Translations under genes and position numbers: made by a program | Notes under the pieces: generated by a model | Told to the model about the DNA's origin: nothing | Databases searched by the model: none | The model's input: only the letters and a program-made list of their open reading frames with translations | Part shown: positions 29,586 to 38,610 of the stretch, piece after piece | Layout: each line of letters opens with the position of its first letter | Numbering within the stretch: the first letter of the stretch is position 1 | Source: Bacillus marasmi | Lineage (GTDB): Bacteria; Bacillota; Bacilli; Bacillales; Cytobacillaceae | Direction: 5' to 3' | Length of the DNA: 64,000 bases | Assembly (NCBI RefSeq): GCF_902168435.1 | Contig: NZ_LR656171.1 | Location: 62,001-126,000, forward strand

Positions 29586-29705
29586 GTAGCGTATGTTAAA
29601 CCTATGAATTTGAATCCTTAAAGCCTCCCCGACAATGAAAGGGCTCGACTCTTTTTGAATCGGCCTTTTCTGGTATATCTTGTCTATTATATTAGCTTGT
29701 ATAAT

Positions 29706-29975
29706 TTAATACATTAATAAATAAAGATAAAATCCAGATATAGTTAAATAAGCTAATAACATTAAGCTTAGCAAGAAAACAAAAGATGCATAAAGTAACA
29801 CCTTTGATTGTTTATTCATTTCAACACCGTTTTTAAAGAAGTTTGAAAACCCTAGTAACAAGCCTCCTAAAATCGATATTAATCCAAAAAACGGATTGAT
29901 CATGCTTCCCAACCAAATTCCTGTCACAAAAAGTATTAAAGCGAACACCGGATTAAGAATAGAATTTATAACCAC
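29706..29975 (-). CDS. hypothetical small membrane protein
   Basis: An 89-residue protein with four hydrophobic segments (ILNPVFALILFVTGIWLG, FGLISILGGLLLGFSNFF, KVLLYASFVFLLSLMLLAY and a tail helix). It is not recognised. Translation starts at GTG with AAGGGGGA about 7 nt upstream. Confidence 0.55.
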   Translation of the reverse strand: MVINSILNPVFALILFVTGIWLGSMINPFFGLISILGGLLLGFSNFFKNGVEMNKQSKVLLYASFVFLLSLMLLAYLTISGFYLYLLMY

Positions 29976-30090
29976 TATAATCCCCCTTATTTAAATTCAA
30001 ACTAATTTGGAAAAAAGCCCCCCCAACTACTACATATTTATAAGTGTAATGCTACTTTGACCCTTGAAACGCTCCCAATTATCGATTAAC

Positions 30091-30276
30091 TTACACCCTT
30101 TTTTTATGATTATCCCTGTTCTTTTTCCCAAGTGAAAACGCAGCTGCTAAAAGAAAAACTGATGCTAATCCCACACCAACAATCATTGAATACTCAAAAA
30201 TATCTTTAAGTGCCATACCGCCAGCAATAGATGCACTAAACAAAAATAAAAAGAACACAGTATAATTTTTTTTCAA
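30091..30276 (-). CDS. hypothetical small membrane protein
   Basis: A 61-residue protein with two membrane helices (YTVFFLFLFSASIAGGMAL and SMIVGVGLASVFLLAAAF) and a basic tail (GKKNRDNHKKRV). The presumed start is TTG, with GAGG about 14 nt upstream, so expression is uncertain. Confidence 0.45.
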   Translation of the reverse strand: MKKNYTVFFLFLFSASIAGGMALKDIFEYSMIVGVGLASVFLLAAAFSLGKKNRDNHKKRV

Positions 30277-30429
30277 GATTTTTCACCATCCTCAAATACA
30301 TATTACCATAAATATCCATGTGCGTTTTCAACCAAATCCCCTTACCCAAAAAGAAGGGCGCAATTCTTTTGAAATGCACCGACAAGAGTTTCATATTGAG
30401 GATAAAATTATGCAATACCAAAAAATTCA

Positions 30430-31524
30430 TTACAAAGAATTATATTTAGCATTTATGATTTCAAGTTTATACCAATTAAATAATCCATCATCCAATACCC
30501 AAATAATGTTCATTTTTGTTGGAATCTCAATTCCGTCAATTGAACTGTATGCTTTCACTTCTCCAATACATTCTACAGGTTCAGAATTTTCGTTGCTATC
30601 CTTGTATCTCAACGCGCTTACTTTTAACAATTTTCCAAAATCATTAAAGTGATATATTGCTGATCCTGTTATCCCTTTATAAGTCATAGTTGCCTTTGCT
30701 GAGTTTTTATCTATTTCCTCCCAACTAATATATGGGTTCAGCGCAGCTGAAGGATACCAAGGTAATTCCATTAAATATCGCTGCATTGTAGACTGGTTAG
30801 TCTTGTAATCATCGACTGTATTTACAACAGGGATCATTGAACCAAGTTTTATAGTCATCTTTGCAATCCCATCTTGATATTTATCCCTACCTGAGATGAC
30901 TATTAGTGGATTCATCTTCATATTTACTTTCCATAGGAATCCCGGCTTACCTGTTATGACATATTGCTCCACTGAAGCCTCAGCCCATTCTTTTTGATTC
31001 GGTTTCAGCTTCATTTGACCTTTTTGCTTAAAATAGGCCGTTTGTATCGATTCTTTCCCAACAAGGCCAATATACTTTAACCATTTTTGTACTGCTATTG
31101 GTAATTGGTCAAGCATTTGCTCAGTAATAATGTTATTTCTCGACATTTTCCCATGTGATAATAGATTACTAATTTCCCTGTTTATTTGTGCATTAAAACT
31201 CCAGGACGAAAATGAAAAAATGATAAATAAGAGAATAATGATATTAGGAATAGTACCAAATTTAGCGTCATTCCAAGATAGAAGAATAAGGATTTGAGAT
31301 GAAATTAGAACCATGCTTGAAGGCATCCACACCCAGTCTTTCTTGAATAAAACAAGAATACTAGTTATTAAAAGTAGTAGTGCTGAGAGCAACCAGAAAA
31401 CTCCTATTGGTTTCGAAATCATTAAGGTTAATTGAGGTAATTCTAAAAGGTTGTACGCCTTCATGAAACCAAGAAAATGGATGAGTCCGTGCATAAACAT
31501 AATAATAGAGATGAATATCCTCAT
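30430..31524 (-). CDS. DUF6544-type membrane protein
   Basis: A 364-residue protein. The first ~115 residues hold four membrane segments (HGLIHFLGFMKAYNL opens the family). A soluble C-terminal half follows, with LPIAVQKWLKYIGLVGKE, FLWKVNMKMNPLIVISGRD, RYLMELPWYPSAAL and EIPTKMNIIW, the pattern of DUF6544. The start at MRIFISIIM is favoured because AAAGGAGG lies 11 nt upstream, while an earlier ATG is only 2 nt from it. The function is unknown. Confidence 0.7.
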   Translation of the reverse strand: MRIFISIIMFMHGLIHFLGFMKAYNLLELPQLTLMISKPIGVFWLLSALLLLITSILVLFKKDWVWMPSSMVLISSQILILLSWNDAKFGTIPNIIILLFIIFSFSSWSFNAQINREISNLLSHGKMSRNNIITEQMLDQLPIAVQKWLKYIGLVGKESIQTAYFKQKGQMKLKPNQKEWAEASVEQYVITGKPGFLWKVNMKMNPLIVISGRDKYQDGIAKMTIKLGSMIPVVNTVDDYKTNQSTMQRYLMELPWYPSAALNPYISWEEIDKNSAKATMTYKGITGSAIYHFNDFGKLLKVSALRYKDSNENSEPVECIGEVKAYSSIDGIEIPTKMNIIWVLDDGLFNWYKLEIINAKYNSL

Positions 31525-31632
31525 TCCAACCATAACCTCCTTTACTATTCAGATTTCTTAACATGCTTCAATATGTATTTATTTAATTTAGTAGACTTCT
31601 TATGCAACTAGAAGTCTGCAACATAATGAAGA

Positions 31633-32481
31633 CTAAATCCAACTTTCTTTATAATCCTCAATGTAGTTTCTTAATCTTCTTGGACTTTTATTAGTTAATT
31701 TTTTAATATCATCAACTACTATTCCTTTTGCCAAGCCTAATTTGGTTGGAATATGAATCCCTACAACAACATTAATAAACTCTTCGTTTCCTCCATTCTT
31801 AATCATAAATGCTTTAAACTCTTTAGCTGAAGGATTTTCATAAATAATTTCAGTATTTAGCACCTCTGACATAATCTTTGCTACTTCAAAGAAATTTAAT
31901 GCTTCATCACCTGTTATAACATATTTTTTATTTTTGTGGTCTTCAATATGTAGTAAGGATACCACCGCCATTTCGGCAATATCTCTTGCATCCACAAAAC
32001 TTGTTTTCCCTTTTCCAGCAGGAACGAATATACGTTTCCTTTCCTTTATTTCTTTATAGAGAAAATCAGTAAGGTTTTGCATGAAATAGCCAGCTCTCAA
32101 AAAAGTGTATGGAATTTTTGACCTTTTAATAAGTTTTTCATTTTTAAAATGATGAACAAAAGGCATAAACTGAACATCTTTTAATGAAAGGTATACAACA
32201 TGTTTAATTCCGTTTTCTCTTGCTTTATCAATAAAAGTATCAAATTTTATATTATCTCCAGGTGGGTACATTAAAAAAATTCTATCTACACCATTTAATG
32301 CTTCTGAAAATGTCTCTGGTCTTGCAAAATCAAGGCAAACAAACTCAAATTGATCACCGTATTTTTTCTTTGCTAGTTCAACATTTCTAACAGCGCAGAC
32401 TAAGGAAATATTCATTTCTTTCGCCTTCATTGCAACCTCAAATCCAACTTTACCATTAAAACCAGTAACTAGAATCTTCAC
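31633..32481 (-). CDS. NmrA-like NAD(P)-binding protein
   Basis: A 282-residue Rossmann-fold protein of the NmrA/atypical SDR group. The nucleotide motif is VTGFNGKVGFEVA, and RNVELAKKKYGD follows. VVYLSLKDVQ, RAGYFMQNLTDF and SFVDARDIAEMAV are typical of NmrA/QOR2-like quinone or redox-sensing reductases. Translation starts at GTG with a weak ribosome site. The MarR gene lies 138 bp upstream on the same strand, and the pair may form a small electrophile/quinone response unit; that is inference. Confidence 0.78.
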   Translation of the reverse strand: MKILVTGFNGKVGFEVAMKAKEMNISLVCAVRNVELAKKKYGDQFEFVCLDFARPETFSEALNGVDRIFLMYPPGDNIKFDTFIDKARENGIKHVVYLSLKDVQFMPFVHHFKNEKLIKRSKIPYTFLRAGYFMQNLTDFLYKEIKERKRIFVPAGKGKTSFVDARDIAEMAVVSLLHIEDHKNKKYVITGDEALNFFEVAKIMSEVLNTEIIYENPSAKEFKAFMIKNGGNEEFINVVVGIHIPTKLGLAKGIVVDDIKKLTNKSPRRLRNYIEDYKESWI

Positions 32482-32619
32482 AAGAAGCCCAACTTTCGTT
32501 TCATATTTATAGTTTGATATAGAACAAAGGAAAATATTGTTTTTTGTAAAATGATAGAATTCCCCTTTGGTTTTTACATTAACTCAAAGATTTTTAGTGA
32601 ATTGTTAATAATTTTCTTG

Positions 32620-33066
32620 TCATAATATCTTATCCTTGCTTAACGTCATATCCATCTTACTTAATAAACGAACAAATATCTCTTTCTCTTTAGCAGTAAA
32701 GTTTATTAAAGAATCTTCAATAACACGATCACTTATTGATTCAAGAATTGGGATCATTTCTTTTGCTTTTGGAGTCAAAAATAAAATAAATGCTCTTTTG
32801 TCGTTTGGATGCTGTTCTTTTCTTAACATTTCTTTTTCAAAAAGACGATTAACAATCCCAGATATTGTTGGTTTATCTAAATTGAGATTTGAGGCAATTT
32901 CGACAGCTGTTCTCATAAGTAGTGAGGAGTTATTTTCTTCTTCTATTTCAACTCTTTTTAAAACCGACCATTGTGAGGTTGTAAGACCATATGTCGATAA
33001 TTCTTTAGTCAATGTATATCTCAATTCCTTGGAAACCTTCATCAATAAATACCCTATATTGTCCAA
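32620..33066 (-). CDS. MarR-family regulator
   Basis: A 148-residue winged-helix regulator with recognition helix LDKPTISGIVNRLFEKEML and wing RKEQHPNDKRAFILFLT. Translation starts at TTG with AAGGGGTGG upstream. Two spaced palindromes sit directly before the gene and are probably its operator (autoregulation). The co-directional NmrA-like gene downstream is the likely target. Confidence 0.85.
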   Translation of the reverse strand: MDNIGYLLMKVSKELRYTLTKELSTYGLTTSQWSVLKRVEIEEENNSSLLMRTAVEIASNLNLDKPTISGIVNRLFEKEMLRKEQHPNDKRAFILFLTPKAKEMIPILESISDRVIEDSLINFTAKEKEIFVRLLSKMDMTLSKDKIL

Positions 33067-33088
33067 TATATACCACCCCTTGAAGATA

Positions 33089-33122
33089 GTTAGTATACTA
33101 ACGATATACTTAGCGTACTAAC
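33089..33122 (-). promoter_or_regulatory. double palindrome operator of the MarR gene
   Basis: A perfect 14-bp palindrome GTTAGTATACTAAC (33089-33102) and a near copy (minus-strand GTTAGTACGCTAAG, 33109-33122) lie exactly 20 bp apart, two helical turns. The site covers the promoter region just upstream of the ribosome site. Confidence 0.6.
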
Positions 33123-33142
33123 TATATCTTGTTTTGTCAATC

Positions 33143-33187
33143 AAAAAAACAAGTCTCTGACTTGGAAGAACAGAGACTTGTTTTTTT
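33143..33187. terminator. bidirectional terminator after kimA
   Basis: A perfect 17-bp stem, AAAAAAACAAGTCTCTG and its complement, with an 11-nt loop. It ends kimA on the minus strand. Confidence 0.88.
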
Positions 33188-33233
33188 ACTCGATATAAAA
33201 AATTTTTAAAATTTTTTCGATAGTTGCCCTGTA

Positions 33234-34973
33234 TTATTTTTTCAAATGAAAAGGTACTGTCGAAACAATCACGTCTCTCCGATAAAGTAAGAAAGCTCGG
33301 ATAAGTAAGCTAGATTGATTATGAAGGATATTATGCCAAGCTTTTTTTGTAATGAATTGCGGGATGATGACGGTCACTTGATAGTTGGCTTCTTTCGCTT
33401 TGTGTTCAACTGTATCAACAAACTTTGTTAATGGAGCGATGATACTTCTGTAATGCGAGTGTAGTGTTACTAGTCTTACGTCAGGCTGCCACTTCTTCCA
33501 TTTTTCTTCAAACTTATGCTCGTCTTCTCTTTCAAATGCAACATATACCGCAATAATTTGATCTGGAGAAAGAGATTTCGCATAGTTAATCGAATTTTCA
33601 ACGACATGAGTTATCCCCGCTACAGGAACAATGATGACATTTCCTTCAATCTTAATGTTAGTATCATACGATGTTATTCTCAATTGATCGCCAACGGCAT
33701 CATAGTGTTTTTTAATTCGGTGAAACATCAAAATAATAATTGGAACAAAGATTAAAACCGGCCAAACCTGCTTAAATTTTGTAATAAAGAACATGATGGT
33801 TACAACAAAACTTATAACGGCACCGGTTGTATTTACCACAAATTTCAAAATCCATCCTTGAGGCTTCTCTTTCATCCACTTTACCATCATTCCAGTTTGA
33901 GACAATGTAAATGGGATAAACACACCAACGGCATAAAGTGGAATCAGATGCTCTGTTTCTGCATGAAACCCAATTATTAAAATGATTGACGCAACACCGA
34001 GCATGATAATTCCATTTGAATATCCTAACCTGTCCCCTCTAATAAGAAACATCCTAGGAATAAATTTATCTTTAGCAAGATTCACTGCAAGTAACGGGAA
34101 TGCTGAATATCCCGTGTTTGCTGCAAGAATTAATATGAGTGCTGTAGTGCCTTGGATAAAGTAATACATAAAGTTTCGACCAAATATTTCTTCTGCAATT
34201 TGGGAAACGACTGTCACCTCTACTTTAGGTGACACACCGTAGTAATAAGCAAGGGTAACAATCCCAGAAAAAAGGATAGCCAACAAAAGCCCCATCATGG
34301 TTAATGTTTTCGCAGCATTGTTTGGTGCTGGGTCTTTGAAGTTTGGTATCGCATTGGATATTGCTTCGACTCCGGTTAGGGCTGAACTTCCCGAAGCAAA
34401 AGCTTTTAATAGAATGAATAAACTGACACCAGCCACCGGAGTTCCTATCGGAGTGTGTAATTGTGGTGACACACTTCCTGTTACGATATTGTAGATACCC
34501 ACACCAATTAAAATGAATAATGCTAGCACGAATAAATAGACAGGGTATGCTAATACGGATGCTGACTCTGTTACTCCTCTTAAATTTAATAATGTAATAA
34601 AAATTACAAAAACAATAGCAATTTCCACATTATAGGAATGTAGGCTTGGAAAAGCTGATGTGATGGCATCAGTTCCAGCTGACACACTTACTGCAACAGT
34701 TAGGATATAATCAACTAAAAGTGAACCCCCAGCAATTAAGCCTGGATTTACGCCTAAATTACTCTTAGAAACAACATAGGCTCCTCCACCGTGCGGATAA
34801 GCGAAAATAATTTGTCGATAAGATAATATAAGTGCAGCTAACAGAATTAATACTCCCACCGCGATAGGAATGGAGTACCAAAATGCGACTATTCCTAATG
34901 TAACTAATACGATTAGAATTTGTTCAGGACCATATGCTACAGATGATAATGCATCTGAAGAAAGGATTGCCAA
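33234..34973 (-). CDS. kimA: potassium importer KimA, N terminus displaced by frameshift
   Basis: A 579-residue APC-type transporter body with about 12 membrane segments, then a cytosolic C-terminal domain (IKIEGNVIIVPVAGITHVVENSI). SSDALSSVAYGPEQ, YPHGGGAYVVSK and SALTGVEAISNAIPNF are hallmark KUP/KimA segments, and the c-di-AMP riboswitch upstream fits kimA (ydaO) exactly. The frame as it stands opens with TTG at 34973 and has no ribosome site. The natural first 28 codons lie at 34976-35059 in another frame, so one base appears to be missing at 34975/34976. Either the strain has a broken kimA or the base is a sequencing error. Confidence 0.85.
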   Translation of the reverse strand: MAILSSDALSSVAYGPEQILIVLVTLGIVAFWYSIPIAVGVLILLAALILSYRQIIFAYPHGGGAYVVSKSNLGVNPGLIAGGSLLVDYILTVAVSVSAGTDAITSAFPSLHSYNVEIAIVFVIFITLLNLRGVTESASVLAYPVYLFVLALFILIGVGIYNIVTGSVSPQLHTPIGTPVAGVSLFILLKAFASGSSALTGVEAISNAIPNFKDPAPNNAAKTLTMMGLLLAILFSGIVTLAYYYGVSPKVEVTVVSQIAEEIFGRNFMYYFIQGTTALILILAANTGYSAFPLLAVNLAKDKFIPRMFLIRGDRLGYSNGIIMLGVASIILIIGFHAETEHLIPLYAVGVFIPFTLSQTGMMVKWMKEKPQGWILKFVVNTTGAVISFVVTIMFFITKFKQVWPVLIFVPIIILMFHRIKKHYDAVGDQLRITSYDTNIKIEGNVIIVPVAGITHVVENSINYAKSLSPDQIIAVYVAFEREDEHKFEEKWKKWQPDVRLVTLHSHYRSIIAPLTKFVDTVEHKAKEANYQVTVIIPQFITKKAWHNILHNQSSLLIRAFLLYRRDVIVSTVPFHLKK

Positions 34974-34975
34974 TG

Positions 34976-35059
34976 CTTTGGTTTGTTAATTTTTTGTTCT
35001 CCTAATTCATGTGATTTTAAAGGTCTTCCAATTAAGAGCCTCTTTATGGATGAAAGCAT
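34976..35059 (-). other. kimA: out-of-frame 5' end of kimA
   Basis: ATG at 35059, preceded by AGGCGGTGAT, encodes MLSSIKRLLIGRPLKSHE then LGEQKINKPK, matching the start expected for KimA. After AAG at 34976 the frame runs into TAG within 13 codons. Adding one G after AAG would give ...KPK-ALAILSSDALSS and join it perfectly to the main frame. Confidence 0.75.
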
Positions 35060-35141
35060 TTATTCATCACCGCCTTGAAGTGTATTTTTTAGCTAAGTAA
35101 TATATTGCCCAAATTAATCTTTTAAACATCATCAGTACAAT

Positions 35142-35179
35142 AAAAAAAAGCCTACAAGTCATAGTTAAAAGACCTGTAG
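35142..35179 (-). terminator. terminator of the c-di-AMP riboswitch
   Basis: On the minus strand CTACAGGTC and GACTTGTAG pair (one mismatch) around a 10-nt loop and are followed by C and T8. It lies between the aptamer and the kimA start, as expected for a transcriptional OFF switch. Confidence 0.85.
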
Positions 35180-35194
35180 ACACATTTAAAGTAT

Positions 35195-35345
35195 CACAAG
35201 CTCCACCTTCCTTCTCATATAACGCTTACGAGGTTAGCTGTCGGATTCGGGCCATTGAGTAGCCCTACCTAAAAAGGATTCACCCCCAGGATGATCATCA
35301 CCCTAAAAATGGTTCCCCCGTACCAATTGGTTTCAGCGAAATAAG
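35195..35345 (-). ncRNA. c-di-AMP riboswitch (ydaO/yuaA class)
   Basis: On the minus strand the leader carries the conserved blocks of the class in order: CGCTGAAACC, GGTACGGGGGAACC, GGGGGTGAATCC, TAGGTAGGGCTA, CCGAATCCGACAGCTAACC, CGTAAGCG and GAAGGAAGGTGG. High c-di-AMP, which signals abundant potassium, is expected to favour the terminator at 35142 and shut off kimA. Confidence 0.95.
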
Positions 35346-35491
35346 AAATTTGAAACTGTGAATATTTTATTCCTCTATTTGACTAAAGTAAACGATTTTT
35401 TTTTGAAAAAGATAAAAAAACTAAAAGAAGGCAATATTATGTAACGGAAGCATGAAGAGTCCATGTCCCTATACTTCAAGGAGGAACGAAC

Positions 35492-35632
35492 GTGCCAAAA
35501 GAAAGAAAACCCTTATTATCGGATGAGTACTTAGACGAACTAGCAAATGAAATAAATCAACTATATGGTAGTAATACTCAAAAAAAGCAAGATGAAACAC
35601 TACCAAAAAAAGATGAAGAAAATAAATCCTAA
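35492..35632 (+). CDS. small hydrophilic protein
   Basis: A 46-codon frame starting at GTG with an excellent ribosome site (AAGGAGGAACGAAC). The protein is highly charged (MPKERKPLLSDEYLDELANE, then INQLYGSN and a Lys/Asp/Glu tail DEENKS). It is not recognised. The quality of the ribosome site and the codon-like composition support it as a real gene. Confidence 0.6.
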   Translation: MPKERKPLLSDEYLDELANEINQLYGSNTQKKQDETLPKKDEENKS

Positions 35633-35647
35633 AAATCATCTGTTATT

Positions 35648-36016
35648 TCAAACTAAATATGCTCCTAATGCAACCATGGCATTTTTTAATGCATGTTCGT
35701 ATGCTTTATCTTTACCAATTACTATATGGAAATCATCTTTATTTTTAACAGTTGAGCGCCCTTCTACCTCATAACCATTTTCAAAGATTAGAAGACAAAT
35801 GGTTGATTTATCACTCATTCTGCAAAATTTCTTCTCGATGATCATCTCTTCCAATTTTTTACGTCTGTCATCATTAATTTCAGCTGTTCGAGAATAGGGC
35901 ACCACAATATGATCGTAAAAATGGTTGTTCTTACACTGTACAATAAGAATTTGCTCCCCATTGTGTTCTACGTTATTAATCTCACCACATTTAGGACAAA
36001 TACTTTCAATAACCAT
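35648..36016 (-). CDS. zinc-ribbon plus phage Gp49-like protein
   Basis: A 122-residue protein. Residues 1-35 look like a zinc ribbon (CPKCG near residue 8, with a second CKNNH half). Residues ~55-122 match the phage Gp49/66 family (KKFCRMSDKSTICLLIFENGYEVEGRS, then IGKDKAYEHALKNAMVALGAYL). No other phage genes are near, so it looks like a single captured gene, or a family spread between phages and hosts. Its function is unknown. Confidence 0.72.
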   Translation of the reverse strand: MVIESICPKCGEINNVEHNGEQILIVQCKNNHFYDHIVVPYSRTAEINDDRRKKLEEMIIEKKFCRMSDKSTICLLIFENGYEVEGRSTVKNKDDFHIVIGKDKAYEHALKNAMVALGAYLV

Positions 36017-36176
36017 TCTACTCTCCCCTTCTAAAACGAATTTATTATCAATGATTCTACGGAAATTATCGCATATACAAATTCAAGGCAACTCACCAAC
36101 ATATGAAGTTTATTTGAATAATCGAACGAAGGGGAGGTTCTAAATTTCCGATAGAACTACATCACAAATGAGAATA

Positions 36177-36276
36177 AAAGAGGCTTGTTAAACAAAAGCT
36201 CATTTTTACGATGGGTAAAATTTCACAGGCTTTGCCTTTTTCATGTATATAAGCTAGTTTTGTCCCAGCCTCATTA
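36177..36276. repeat. short element with GGCTGGGACA terminal sequence
   Basis: A ~100-bp segment opening AAAAGAGGCTTGTTAAACAAAAGC and closing TGTCCCAGCCTCATT. The closing end is the same terminal repeat as in the large dispersed elements; the inside is unrelated apart from an AGGCTTTGCCT hairpin. It sits 3' of arsC and may terminate it. Confidence 0.55.
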
Positions 36277-36281
36277 AATTC

Positions 36282-36704
36282 TTACTCACCAGTTTCAGCA
36301 AATTGTTTAATTCGATCTCCGATTTCATCACGAACCCGCTGAAAGAAGGCCCATTTTTCTTCATCTGTTCCTTGCGCTTTTGCTGGGTCATCAAATCCCC
36401 AATGAACGCGTTTTACCTTCGGTGGTGTGATTGGACATTTATCAGCAGCATCACCACATAAAGTCACTACTAGATCTGCATTGTTTAAATATTCAAGGTC
36501 GATAATATCAGAAGTATGTTCTGAAATGTCGATACCAGCTTCTTTCATTGCTTTCACTGCATTCGGATTTAAGCCGTGTGCTTCGATTCCAGCACTGCGA
36601 ACTTCCCATTCTTTACTTAAATGCTTCTTTGCCCATCCTTCAGCCATTTGGCTACGACATGAGTTTCCAGTGCATAAAAAATATAGTTTCTTCTTATTAT
36701 CCAT
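36282..36704 (-). CDS. arsC: arsenate reductase ArsC (thioredoxin-coupled)
   Basis: A 140-residue low-molecular-weight-phosphatase-fold reductase turning arsenate into arsenite. The nucleophilic Cys is in the P-loop CTGNSCRS, and the redox pair Cys82/Cys89 of the family is in [28 protein letters not shown] is diagnostic. The start is MDNKKKLYF; the longer frame begins inside AAAGGTGGT. It is the last gene of arsR-acr3-arsC. Confidence 0.93.
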   Translation of the reverse strand: MDNKKKLYFLCTGNSCRSQMAEGWAKKHLSKEWEVRSAGIEAHGLNPNAVKAMKEAGIDISEHTSDIIDLEYLNNADLVVTLCGDAADKCPITPPKVKRVHWGFDDPAKAQGTDEEKWAFFQRVRDEIGDRIKQFAETGE

Positions 36705-36729
36705 GTTTATTACCACCTTTCAGTTGTCA

Positions 36730-37785
36730 TTATACTGACTGTTCTTTAAAATACTTCCGTTTAAACCACAATGCCACGTTTACCAGGGCAATCATGACCG
36801 GTACTTCGACAAGTGGTCCAATAACTGCTGCAAACGCTGCACCAGAATGAATTCCAAATACCCCGACAGCAACTGCAATTGCTAGTTCAAAGTTATTACT
36901 TCCAGCTGTAAATGCAAGAGTTGTTGTTACAGGATAGTTTGCTCCAATTTTCTTTCCCATAAAGAAAGATACAAAGAACATCACAACAAAGTAAATTAAT
37001 AATGGGATGGCGATACGAACTACATCTAACGGCAAGCTTACAATCGCGTCCCCTTTTAAGGAGAACATAACGATAATCGTGAATAGCAGTGCAATTAAAG
37101 TCATTGGACTAATCTTTGGAATAAATACTTTCTCATACCAATGTCTGCCTTTAGCTTTTACCAAAGTAAAACGGGTAATCATTCCAGCAATAAATGGGAT
37201 CCCTAAATAAATGAATACAGATTTTGCCACTTCAACCATAGTAATATCTACTACTGCCCCTTGAATTCCGAACCATTCAGGAATTACGGTCACAAACACG
37301 TATGCATAAACCGAGAAAAATAACAATTGAAATATAGAATTAAAGGCAACCAGTCCGGCTGCATATTCCGTGTCTCCTTTTGCAAGATCGTTCCATACAA
37401 TAACCATCGCAATACATCGAGCCAAACCAATCAAGATCAGGCCAACCATATACTCTGGTTTATCTTGAAGAAAAATGATTGCTAAAAAAAACATTAGAAT
37501 AGGCCCAATAATCCAGTTTTGAACAAGAGACAACGAAAGAACTTTTACATCTTTAAACACTCGCCCAATTTCCTCATAGCGCACCTTCGCAAGTGGAGGA
37601 TACATCATTAATATCAAACCTATTGCTAATGGAATCGATGTGGTACCTACTTGCATACTATTAAGACTATCTACAAACCCTGGTGCGATAAACCCTAATC
37701 CAATACCAAATGCCATCGCAAGGAATATCCAAAGTGTAAGGTATCGATCCAAGAATCCTAACCTTTTTTTCTCCGAAGTACTCAT
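36730..37785 (-). CDS. acr3: arsenite efflux permease ACR3
   Basis: A 351-residue membrane carrier of the ACR3 (BART superfamily) type with about 10 membrane segments. [21 protein letters not shown] opens it; [21 protein letters not shown] contains the conserved Cys, and [20 protein letters not shown] is diagnostic. It exports the arsenite produced by ArsC. It sits between arsR and arsC on one strand, with GGGAGTG before the ATG. Confidence 0.95.
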   Translation of the reverse strand: MSTSEKKRLGFLDRYLTLWIFLAMAFGIGLGFIAPGFVDSLNSMQVGTTSIPLAIGLILMMYPPLAKVRYEEIGRVFKDVKVLSLSLVQNWIIGPILMFFLAIIFLQDKPEYMVGLILIGLARCIAMVIVWNDLAKGDTEYAAGLVAFNSIFQLLFFSVYAYVFVTVIPEWFGIQGAVVDITMVEVAKSVFIYLGIPFIAGMITRFTLVKAKGRHWYEKVFIPKISPMTLIALLFTIIVMFSLKGDAIVSLPLDVVRIAIPLLIYFVVMFFVSFFMGKKIGANYPVTTTLAFTAGSNNFELAIAVAVGVFGIHSGAAFAAVIGPLVEVPVMIALVNVALWFKRKYFKEQSV

Positions 37786-37816
37786 TTTTTCTACACTCCC
37801 TTATCACGTTTTCCTA

Positions 37817-38149
37817 CTAACTTTCGCAACCACACTTAGCTGTGGGATTGCATTGAATAATTTGATTAATTTTCTCATCCTGCTCAGGGATATGTTTCAA
37901 AATATCATCAATCAAGCGATAATATTGATTCTGTACATTTAATGAATAATAAATCCACTGACCTCTTCGCTCTTCTTTCACCAAACCGGCATCCTTCAAC
38001 TTCCGCAGGTGCTGGCTAATGGATGGTTGACTCATTTCAAATACTTCCGAGAACTCACAAACACAACATTCTCGTTGTTTGAGGATTGTCACCATTGTTA
38101 AGCGTGTTTTGTCACCTAATAACTTTAACACATGCGATACTTGTTCCAT
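37817..38149 (-). CDS. arsR: arsenical-resistance repressor ArsR
   Basis: A 110-residue ArsR/SmtB winged-helix repressor. The As(III) site is ECCVCEF before the recognition helix MSQPSISQHLRKLKDAGL; a second Cys cluster ends the protein (CNPTAKCGCES). It is first in the arsR-acr3-arsC operon and is expected to repress it until arsenite binds. GGAGGG precedes the ATG. Confidence 0.93.
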   Translation of the reverse strand: MEQVSHVLKLLGDKTRLTMVTILKQRECCVCEFSEVFEMSQPSISQHLRKLKDAGLVKEERRGQWIYYSLNVQNQYYRLIDDILKHIPEQDEKINQIIQCNPTAKCGCES

Positions 38150-38210
38150 TTGATTCCCTCCATTCTATTGATATATAATTATTTGCTTATATGCTTATTA
38201 ATCCGAAACA

Positions 38211-38240
38211 AGTATATAACTAGTTACTTATATAAATCAA
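38211..38240 (-). promoter_or_regulatory. ars operon promoter with operator palindrome
   Basis: On the minus strand TTGATT (38235-38240), 18 bp, TATACT (38211-38216). The palindrome TAACTAGTTA (38217-38226) sits inside the spacer, a position where a bound ArsR would block polymerase. Confidence 0.55.
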
Positions 38241-38287
38241 GAGAAATAGACCTAGTTTTACATAGTCTTTACATTTTACCTCAAATC

Positions 38288-38331
38288 AAAAAGGGCTTGG
38301 ATACATTTCCAAACCCTTTTTACCTTTAGAA
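38288..38331 (-). terminator. terminator of the permease/mini-thioredoxin operon
   Basis: AAAAAGGGTTTGG and CCAAGCCCTTTTT pair around a short loop, with A/T runs on both sides. Confidence 0.85.
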
Positions 38332-38340
38332 TTTTGTTTT

Positions 38341-38586
38341 TTATACTAGGTTTTCCTTCTCAAAAATTCTAACAATATCCTTTGGTTTTAAAACTTTGCC
38401 AAACGAAACAACCTTTTCGTCAATGACTAATCCAGGTGTTGACATAATGCCATATGCCATAATATCTTGTATTTCTGTGACTTTAACAATTTCAGCCTCC
38501 ATACCTAACTCTTTCAATGCTGCTTCCGTGTTTTCACCTAAAATAATACAATTTTTACATCCAGTACCTAAAATTTTAATTACCAT
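38341..38586 (-). CDS. mini-thioredoxin (redox-active disulfide protein)
   Basis: An 81-residue glutaredoxin-like protein of the TM0996/MTH895 type. The CxxC centre is GTGCKNCIIL, and the cis-Pro segment is MSTPGLVIDEKVVS. It follows the permease gene by 24 bp and is likely co-expressed. This pair recurs with ArsP-type permeases, so a role in handling metalloid thiol adducts is possible (inference). Confidence 0.85.
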   Translation of the reverse strand: MVIKILGTGCKNCIILGENTEAALKELGMEAEIVKVTEIQDIMAYGIMSTPGLVIDEKVVSFGKVLKPKDIVRIFEKENLV

Positions 38587-38610
38587 AAAACTTCACTCCT
38601 ATTGTCTTTT

